Assembly (NCBI GenBank): GCA_033239525.1
Contig: BSYO01000033.1
Span: 6,687,501-6,751,500 of the forward strand
Reading direction: 5' to 3'
Source of the DNA: Nepenthes gracilis
Lineage: Eukaryota > Streptophyta > Magnoliopsida > Caryophyllales > Nepenthaceae
Length of the DNA stretch: 64,000 bases
The notes under the pieces were generated by a model, which was not told the DNA's origin, made no database searches, and saw nothing but the letters and a program-made list of their open reading frames with translations. The position numbers and the translations under genes were made by a program. Below, piece by piece: positions 46,401-56,900 of the stretch; position 1 is the first letter of the stretch; the number at the start of each line of letters is the position of its first letter.

Positions 46401-49400
46401 GAAGATCCTCTGGAGACGTGTGATCTCAGGCAGATATGCGGGAGCCGATTTTGGCAGGGCATATTCCTATTGTTGGAAAGGACGGATCCTATCCTTGTAT
46501 AGAATATTGCCTCTATTCTGGTACGGTAGATATATACATGCTGGCTAAGCTGCCAAGAGTAACATACAGAGCGTGAGGAAGAGAGAGTAAAAGGAGTGGT
46601 GAAGAACAAGAAAGGAGTGCACCATCAGTGAGAAGGAGAAGAAAGTAAAACAGAGAGTGAGAACGAGATGGTGCTTTCTTGTTTGCTCTGGAAAGGTTTT
46701 TCTTTGTTATTCTCGGGTGTGTAGCGGATACTCCATCTTGGAGGTTTGTAACCTATTTTCACATAGTGGATTTGCTATCGACTCTGCTCCCGTGGTTTTC
46801 CCTTGGTTCTAGGGTTTCCACGTAAATCGGCGTGTGCTTCTTCTTCCTCTTTTCTTTCTCTATTTATCATTCTGTTTGACGACCTCCTTCCGGCCAACAA
46901 TTCTTGGTTGGCCTGTCTTTCAGAGTTGATGCCAGTTGCCAAACGGACCAAGATAGTTTCCTTCCACGGTGGTCAGCGGCTTTCCAAACTGCTCACCTTT
47001 CTTACATGTATTTTACCGTTGGAGAGCCCCAATTGGTAGATAATTGGGAAAATCTGGCGCCTTCCTCATGGGAAGGGCGCTGATTTTGTCAGTGTCTATT
47101 TTGGGAGCTAGTTGGGATCGTAGAAGATGCTGGGAGAGCCGTTGCTGGCCGTTTGATGGATCGTGGGCTCAAGTGGGCCAGGTCTGTAACTGTAAAACAA
47201 CCACTGTTGGACCTACTGCTACAGTACACCCGGTCAACGTTTGAATTGACCGTTTGCGTGTGAGTTAGCCGTCTGTCGAAGTTTGGATGGTCAACGCCAG
47301 CGTTGACCGTCCTGAGCCTTTCAGGGTTTGACCCTGTTCTCCAATTGGGCCGTTCACGAGTTGACCGTCCAGCAGGCCGTTTTGGGCCTACGTTGACTTT
47401 GGACAAACCCATTTTCGATATATCCGTCAAATTTCATAGCTTAGATGCATAAAAATGAAGGTAAAGAAAAATTCTTCCTTGAACAATTTAACGTGTGGTG
47501 TATTTTGTATTTATGGAATAACCCACCTCGTAGCCTTTGGTTACGCCGAGAAGTTCAACTATCACAAGCAATTGAAGTTACTGATAAATCACATTGTTGC
47601 AAAGTCCCACAATGGGTAACATTCTACCTCCAACAGTCATAATGATAATGATATCTATAGCAGGTATAAATAATTTTAAATTGTCATTGTCAGATGATTT
47701 GCTACTGTACTCAAGCTGCCAGGAATTCCAGCGGTTGCGCTTTATTCATAATTACAAAACCAATGTGTGAGTGTATCGTTCTGCTTTTTGGACAAACCAA
47801 CTTACCTAAATTGATTGAGTCCAAGTTGACTAGTTTTATTTGTATAATTTTCTTGTATTTGAATTAAAGTATGGTATTGGGTAGCAATCTGTCCACTGAC
47901 TTATTTCGATTAGAAGTCTAAGTGGAGAGACAAACAAAGCTCATCAAAATGGCAGAGGAAGTAATGATAAATGGCGTGTAATTGTCCAGTACAATAGTAA
48001 TGCAAGTGAGGTGTAAAAATAATGCTAGATTGGAAATGAGTAAATGAAGATTGGTTGATGGTCGCTTGATAATATAAATCACCAACGAACTTATTGTGAA
48101 GATGAGGGGTCAATGGGTGTCAATATGGAGACAATCTAATAAATGAGTATGAGACAAAATGATTTATGATGATCTAAGGGGTGTTGGATCGGAAGACGGT
48201 GACAAACTTTGGAGACACTCTCAAAATGAAAGTGCTAAGGATATCTTTGAAAGGTGGGGCCATACAAGAAGGTCATCAAGGTTTTTTAGTGGTGAGAAGA
48301 GTATCGTGTGGGTAATAAGATTGTCAAGGGTAGAAATACTTATGATGAGAAGGGGCAAGGGAACTTGATTGCATTGACTATCCATGGGGGCAGGCCACAT
48401 TATAGATGCAATGAGAATGGCTATGATAATGAGTTGAAGAGGCATGGTCATCGTGATAGGGAAACCAAAGAAACCAAAGAAAAACTTTCATCACTTTGAA
48501 CGAGGTGACCCCCATGAGTTGCTCAGTAAAATGGAGCACTACTTCCACATTTATGAAGTTGTTTGAGAAGACAAGGTGGGTACGGCTAGCTATTATCTGG
48601 ATGGCATGACTAGAAATTAGAGGTGGCTCAAGTCTTGATATGCAAAGGAAGGAAGATGGTGAGGATGGACAACTTTCGAACGAGAATTTGTAGCTCAAGA
48701 GGGACCTTGTGTTGGGGATCACTCTTGTGTGGAAGTCCTTAGGATATAAACGGAGCATGGATGTGCTAGGAGGAAGGAATTCGGTCAACATAGTTGATTG
48801 AAATTTTTTGGACGGTCAATTCTTCCGGTCAATATGTTAACCGTTATAAGTTGTGAGTCGTTTGAAGAAGCGGGACTGATTACTTTGACCGGTCAACGGT
48901 GTGGTTGACCGGCCAATATGAAATGACGGACAACAGAATTGACCTACTGTATTTGGAAGATTTGAATGACTGTCATATCCAAAAGGTATACAGTTGACCT
49001 ACCCTTTTGGGTGGTTGATATAAGTTATTCTCGGGACTCCAGAGGATCGGTCTATAGGAGTAATCATGTGCCGCCTGCTGCAAGACAGGACGTGCGCATG
49101 TAAGCAGACCTTGAAAGTTGATCACTAACCACCAAGTTGGGCAATGGTGAGGGGTGTGTATATATATATATATATATATGTACACTTTGTATATAGAGAG
49201 AGAGAAGTGCACAAGACGAGAACAAGAAGAAGGAGAAGACACCGGATAAGTTGAGAAAAAGTGTAACAAAGGAGAGAAAGTGAAAGGAAAGAGAGCTGTG
49301 AGTGAAAACAAAGTGTGATGACTTTTGTTTACTTATGCTCTATTTTTATTTTCGCCTCCTGTAATTTTTCTCGTATTTAGTGATTTTTTATGGATTTAGT

Positions 49401-50955
49401 ATCTCGTGATTTTTTTCTTATTTTAGAAAGATTTTTCACATAAAATTTGGTATTCATTTCTCTTCTCTTGCCTCTACTTCACAATGCTTGTGTGTTTTAT
49501 CAGTTGACCGTCCATTCCAACTAACAGAAGAACTGTTCTTATATTCTGGTCCGTAGGCTGTCCGTTGTCTGCCAACACCTTGGCTTGTCGTAAATTATCA
49601 CGGATAGCTTGTTAAGCTACCCAAGAGAGGAGAGTACAATTTCATGTTAAGGAATCTAGACTAGTGTAAACATTTGTTAGAGGATGAGTGGAAGAATCAT
49701 TGTTAGGTAGCTTCATTGAAGGGCTTGAATTGTGGCTCGCCAAAGCGACAAAGATGAAGTAGCACTTAGAGTAACTGGTTGAAGCAATGAGGATGGTAGA
49801 GATCCTAGATGAGGGCTATCCCATGGAGAGGAAGTTCACAAATAAACGCTCAACATTCAAACCAGCCCCTCTCAAGACGTTGTGGAAGGGGAAGGATGTC
49901 ATAGAGGACTGTTTCTATTTTTTGTTAAATTTTTTTCATGGCTCAAAAGATAATTTGATAAGATAATATTTTTTTAATTCAAAATACGGTTAACCAACAT
50001 ATTAATTAGTTATATGTATATTTCATTTGATGATTAGAGATGTTCAAAGTTAAGTAGTGAAAATTCTAAAAATTTTCTAATTAGGTAAGAAAATGATCTC
50101 GAGAAGAAGTCTAATATGGGATAGAGAAAGGATTATGTTTTAAATGTGGAGATAAATGGGACAACATACACCATTATAAAATCAATTGGTTTTTATCCTT
50201 TTAGAAACTAGTAATGGGGAAGGGCGATGGTGAAAGCATGGGGAGGGAGTAGAAGCAAATAGCCCATAACAAGGAAGCGAGAGAAGACACAGCCAATTGT
50301 CACCCAATGCCTTGACCATGGAGCATAGAACAACTACCATGAGGCTCATTTCTTGGATTGCAAAACATGAGGTGACTTCATTAGTGGATGAAGGATCGTC
50401 ACATTATTATTTTTTACTTAGGATCCTAAATAAGCTATAACTCCAAGGTTAAAGAATGAAATTGTTTGGTATGAAAGTGACCCACGAAGAAAAGCTTAGG
50501 TGTGGAGAGGTAGTCTGTGGAGTAAAGGTGAATGTGCAGGGAGTCTACATTGCTGTCATTAGTTGTGTTGGGGAAGATAATGGTCGGTTGGACAATATCA
50601 TTAAAATTGAGTCGAACAAAAGTGATTGACACACAAACTCACACCACAAAGTAATGAGAGAGCAAGAATGGACACACAATTTTTTACGTGAAAAATTCTC
50701 TTCTAAAATGAGAAAAAAATCATGAGACACTTAGTCCATAAACTGTTTCATTATATGAGTTTTGGTTACAAAAAACTCCATCAGCTACAGAAACCCTTGG
50801 AGAGCTGAGAATAAAATAAGAGTAAAAATATAAGAGTAAGATGGCTACTCATTGTATTTTCTCTTAAGTGTTTCTCTCTTTTCACTTCTTTTCACTTAGC
50901 TCACTCACTTGCAAGCTTATATTTTGTTGCATGCCCAATATACATATATATACGT

Positions 50956-50988
<33 letters not shown>

Positions 50989-53900
50989 CAAATTTGATCG
51001 GGTGGTCACCTACCCAATAGGGAGGTTGTGTGTACTATAAAGCCTGCTACCAACTCTATAATTTGCCACCAACTTTGTTAAGTGTCATCTTATCGGGAGG
51101 AGTTAACCTACTCCGCCAATCAGTTGCTAGCTCTGAAAGACAACTTCCCATTCTAAAAAGTTGCTTGCATAGACATTGCAGATATTACAATCCCAGGCAT
51201 TGACCAAGTCCTCGGACATCATCCCACGCTCTCAGACGTTACTTGATGTCCTCGATCGGAATTTGATGTCCTCGGTCAACAGCTGATATCTTCAACTACC
51301 ATTTAGAGTTCTTGTCCTTCAATCGGAGTCATCGTCCATTATTCAAAGTCCACGGCCCTTATTAAAGACTTCGTCCATTATGCAAAGTCTTCGTCCCTTT
51401 AAGGTCCTCGTGCCTTAATTGGTGACTTCGATCGTTATTATACTTCTGTCAAATGCAACCGCTCATACCTTTATTCATTTTGACCATTTCTAAGACGGGA
51501 GTGACTAAAAAATCCCAACAAAATTTTCCTCATGACCTTGGGGAAACCAAATCAGTCAGTTTGGCCATACTACAATAGGTTTCAAGTTTCCCCTTAGGCA
51601 GTACCTTGATCATCATGTCTGATCCATTTTCTTCAGGTCAGACTTTCTCCAGTGACAGTAGTCTCGAGTTAACAGTATCTCTCACCTATGATATCTAATA
51701 TCAATATGTTTCAATCTCGAATGGAATGAGAAATTCTTGTAGAGATGTATGGTACTTTGGTTATCACAAAGTATCATGTACTTCTCCTGCTTGAAGACTA
51801 GTTTTTGGACGAACTTTTTCATCGACAACACCTCCTTGCTTGCTTCAGTCACTGCGATAAATTCGGCCTCAGTGGTCGAGAGGGTAACACATTTCTGCAG
51901 CTTTGATTGTTAGGAGACGGTGCCTCCCGCAAACTTGACTAGGTACCCTGATGTGGTCTTCCTAGAGTCAACATCACCTGCCATGTCAATATCAGTATAT
52001 CCGACCAGTAGAGGCTTGTTGCTTCCAAAGAATAGGCACATCTTGGAAGTCCCTCGAATATATCTCAATATCCACTTCACTGTTGACCAATGCTCCTTTT
52101 CGCGGTCTGATAGGAACTGACTAACAGTGCCTATAGCATGTGTAATATTCAGCCTCATGCACACCATAGTATATATTAAGCTACCTACAGCCGACGAATA
52201 AGGTACGCATCTCATGGCAACCTTTTTGTCATTTGAGGTCGGACACTGCCTATTTCTTAATCTGAAATGGTTAGCTAGTGGGGTGCACATTGGTTTAGAT
52301 TTCTCCATTTTGAAGTGCCAGAGCACTTTCTTAATGTAACTCTTCTGAGACAACGACAATTTCTTTGCCTTGCGGTTGTAAAATATTCTGATACCTAGAA
52401 TCTATTTCGCTGGCCCCAAGTTCTTCATGGCAAAGGATTGCCCAAGTTGCTGCTTTAATTCCATAATCCGAGTATTGTTTTGTCTAATGATCAGCATATC
52501 ATCCACGTAGAGTAGGAAAATGACGAAGTCATCATTGGAGAATTTCTGCACAAAGACACAGTGGTCTGAAGTAATCTTTCGGTATCCTTGATCAACCATA
52601 ATAAACTCAAACTTATTGTACCACTGTCTTGGAGTCTGTTTCAACTCGTACAGGTTCTTCTTCAAACGATACACCAGTCGTTCTTTCCCCTTAATCTGGA
52701 ATTCCTCTAGTTGCTCCATGTAGATCTCATCCTCGAGATCACTGTGCAGAAAAGCTGTCATCACATCCAACTGCTCTACTTCTAAATCAAGGATAGTGGT
52801 GAAACCAAACACCACTCGAATAGAGGACATTTTTACAACATGGGCAAAAATTTTGCCAAAATCAACCCTTTTACGCTAGTTGAAGCCTTTCACCACTAGC
52901 TTTGCCTTGTACCTTGGTTGCAAGGTGCTTTCCTCGGTCTTCAAATGGAAGACTCATTTGTTCTTTAGGACTTTCTTTTCCTTTGAAAATTCAGCCAACT
53001 CAAACGTATGATTTTTATGCAATGAGCTCATCTTGTCCTGCATGGCTTCCTTCCATTCTGTACTATGTTTACCTTCCATAGCTTCCTTAAAGCTCTTTGA
53101 CTTTCCTCTATCAATGAGTAAAATATATTCACTGGATGACATGCGAACAGATGGTCGTCGTTCCTTAGAGGATCATCGGATAACAACCTCCTTGGCTGGC
53201 TGAGGAGTGACATTATCGTTGTTTTCGTACGACGCTCGTATCTCCTCATCGTCTTCTTTAGCCATACTTTGGCCATCTACCTCTTGACAGAGAAGTACCG
53301 GTCGGACAATATCAACACTTATCTTATTAGTCTGACCGATTTTAGACACAACCTTTTTTTTCTTTGCTGATGTTATCAATAGTTTTATCCTCTACAAATA
53401 CTACGTCCTTTAATCTGACAAGCTTCTTCTTAGTTAGGTCATAGAGTTTGAATCCTAACTCATCTTCCCCATAGTATAGGAAGACACATTGCATTGTCTT
53501 CAACTCCAACTTTGTCTTTTTATCCTTTGAAACGTGAACGAAGGTCTTGCACCCAAACATTTGAAGGTGGTCATAAAACACTTCTTTCCCAGACCATAAT
53601 TTTTCTAGGACTTTTCCATTTAATGGTCCTAATGGTTATCTATTGATGACATAGATTACAGTTTTTAGAGCCTCTACCCAGAATGTTTCGGAGAGTTTTG
53701 CCTCAGAGAGTATACATCTTACTCTTTCCATCAACGTGTAGTTCATCCACTCAGCCACCCCATTTAATTGAGGTGTCTTCGACGGCGTCTTTTGATGCCA
53801 AATGTTATGAGACCGACAGTAGGTATCAAATGCCCCAATGTACTCTCCACCATTGTCACTTCGGATATATTTTAGCTTTCTTTCAGTCTGTCATTCAATC

Positions 53901-56900
53901 AGAGTATGAAAATACTCAAATACTCTAATGATTTGATCTTAAGTGGGTACACCCATAGCTTTCTCGAGCAATCATTAATGAACAAGATAAAATATTGTGC
54001 ACCTCTGAATGATTTCTCCTTGAATGGCCCACATACGTCAGTATGTACCAGCTCAAGTAACTCGGCCTTCTTGGAGGATTAGTCTCCTTGGAACGAGACT
54101 CGACGTTGTTTCCTAGTCAAGTAGTGAGGATAAGTTCTCAGGCCAGTTTTCTTTACTTCTGGAATAAAGCCCTTTCTGGCCAAATTGTTTATTCCCTTTT
54201 CACTCATGTGGCCTAGGCGACGGTGCCACAAATCAGTGGACCTCTCACTGCCGATAACATTTACTTCTCCGGCCGCAGCAAAGGCTTGCAATACGTATAA
54301 TCTGGACACCTTTCTTCCACGGGCAACAACTAGAGATCCTTTAGTGAGCTTACACGTCCCTTCGCTGAAGATATTGCAAAAGCCCTCATTATCCAATCTG
54401 CCTGCTAAGATTATATTCATACAAATGTCAGGGACGTGCCGAACGTCCCTCAACAGTAGTCGAGTTCAATTGTTAGTGACGAGAGACACATCTTCACAGG
54501 CAACTATTCTTGAAGTCCCTTTATTTTCCATATTCAACACTTCAAAATCACCCAAAGTGTAGGATAAAAAGAGCTCTCTCTAAGACGTGACGTGGAGGGA
54601 CGTTCCAGTGTCTACTACCCAATCAGTCTCCTGCTCATCCACATTCACCACATCATTCATATCATAAGTTAACAAGAGGTCTCCTCCAGTGACAATTGAG
54701 ACCAAGACCTTCTCCTCATCTCGTCCCTTTTCGACTTTATTCTTCTTTTCTTCTCCGTTGTTATCACGCCTCAACTTGTAATAGTATTTCTTGATGTGGC
54801 TTTTCTTGCCATAATAGTGGCACTCAAGGTTTTGATACCTTGAACGAAACTTGCTCTGCCCTTTTTCTGCAGATTTCGAGCCACACCATTTACCACTTCC
54901 CTTGGACTCTATGACCAATAGATCGGAGTGCTGAGAGGAGAAAAAAACCTACGACTGGTGCCTTATCTCTTCATTCAGCACATCTCCTTTTGCCATCTCA
55001 AAGGTTACCATGCCATTTGGAGAGGTATTAGTTATGGTGATTCGTATCACCTCCTAGAAATCTGGCAGGGTCATGAGAAGCCACAGCCCCAACACTTTGT
55101 TTGCAAACTTGGTACTCATGTCGTTTAATCGGTCAACGCTCCCTTGAAATTTATTCAGGTGCTCGGCAACGGGCGTTCTCTCCTTATATTTCACTTGCAT
55201 CAATTTGTTCAAGTGAAATAATTTATTGTTACAGGTTTTAGAAGCACAGAGAGTTTCTAACTTCTCCCACAATGTTTTCACATCCATCTTATTTCATATG
55301 TAATTATACATATTATCGTCCACAAACTGTCGAATGTAGCTGCAAACCTACTTATGCTCAAAGCCTCACTCTTCCTCTGACTTCACCTCGGGTTTTGCGC
55401 CAGAAATAAAGGAAGATATATTGTCTTTACAAATAGCAGGTCGGCCATCTTACTCTTCCAAGTATCATAATTTGTGCAGTTTAAACAAATCATCTTGTTT
55501 TCTACCTCCATTAGTTTTAGCAAAATTTAACACCGGCCCAAAAAAATCTCTTTGATACCGCTTGTTGGGAAAGATAATGGCCGGTCAGATAATATCAGTG
55601 AAACCATGTCGAACAGGAGTGATTGACACACAAACATACACCACAAAGTAATGAGAGAGAGTAAGAACAGACATACAATTTTTTTATGTAAAAATTCTCT
55701 TTTGAAATGAGAAAAAAATTACGAAATACTTAGTCTATAAGCTATTTTACTGTATGAGTGTTGGTTACAAAAAACTCCTTTTGCTACACAAGCCTTTGGA
55801 GAGTTGAGAACAAAAATAAGAGTAAAAATATAAGAGTAAAATGGCTACTCCTTGTGTTCTCTCTTACGTGTTTTTCTCTTCTCACTTCTTTTCACTTAGC
55901 TCACTCACTCGTAAGCTTATGTTTTGTTACATGCATAGTATACATATATATATACAAATTTGACTGGGCGGCTGTTTACCCAGTAGGCAGGTTGCGTGTA
56001 CTGAAAAAATCTATTACCAACTCTATAACCTGCTACCAATTCTACTAAGTGCCATCTTGTCAGGAGGAGTTGATCTACTCTACCAATCAGTTACTAGCTT
56101 TGAAAGTCAACTTTCCATTCTGAAAAGCTGCTAGTGCAGACGTTGCAGGTGTTACAATCCTCAGATGTTGACCAAAATCCTTGGACATTATCCCATGTCC
56201 TTGGGCGTTACTTGGTGTCCTCGACTGCAACTTGTTATCCTCGGTTAACTGCTGATATCTTCAACTACTATTTAAAGTCCTTGTCCTTTAATCTGAGTCC
56301 TCGTCCATTATTCAAAGTCCTTGACCCTTATTAAAGATTTCGTTTATTATCCAAAGTCCTCGTCCCTTTTAGGTCCTTGTGCCTTAATTGGTGACTTCGG
56401 CTACTATCGCACTTCGGTCAAATGTAACCGCTCATGCTTTTATTTATTTCGGTTATTTTTTACACGGGAGTGACCAAAATATCCCAACAAGTTAGCTCAG
56501 ACATCTTGCTAGGGAATGCATGGCTAAGAGTATTGGGTCTAGTGATCATGAACTATGAAGAAATGAAGATGGAGTTCAAACTTAACAGAAAAAGAGATAT
56601 TGGTTGATGACGAATCTCAATGAACTAAAGCACTTGGAAGCTGATGCCATAGGAATGTTGTATAGAGTGGGTGCCCAATGCCGTCTAGTGGTCAAAACTA
56701 GCATTGACCAACTGAAGGACGCAGAAGGGAAGAATGAAGAGGGACTAGAGGCCACTAGTGGCAATTACAAGAGTGGTGAAAATCCATAAGCAAGTTCTTG
56801 GAGGTCTACCGCCATGGTGGCCTTATGATAACCCTATCCAATTTAAAAACAGAAGCTAGCCGGTAATGTGCCCCTGATATGCCCATTTCCAGAAAGATGA

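Larger units (their letters stand above)
50566..56489 (-). mobile_element. Ty1/Copia (Tork/Tnt1-like) element D, minus strand, full structure
   Basis: 5924 bp. LTRs at 50566-51520 (955 bp) and 55563-56489 (927 bp) both start TGTTGGG and end CCCAACA. Flanking 5-mers AGTTG (50561-50565) and AGTTA (56490-56494) are a probable target duplication with one change. On the minus strand the 5' LTR (right copy) is followed by GCGGTATCAAAGAG, a primer-site variant. A purine-rich GAGGAAAATTT lies before the left LTR. Between them is one long Copia polyprotein in standard order, mostly in a single frame. It splits the protease region of gypsy remnant G and lies antisense to the QRT3-like gene. Stops and at least one frameshift make it non-autonomous now, but it is the best-preserved element here. 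Confidence 0.92.

Noticed and set aside
46803..47430. ORFs with signal-like or arginine-rich peptides in the solo LTR
   Set aside because: They lie inside an LTR bounded by an exact target duplication and overlap inverted GGTCAAC/GTTGACC repeats; there is no coding similarity.
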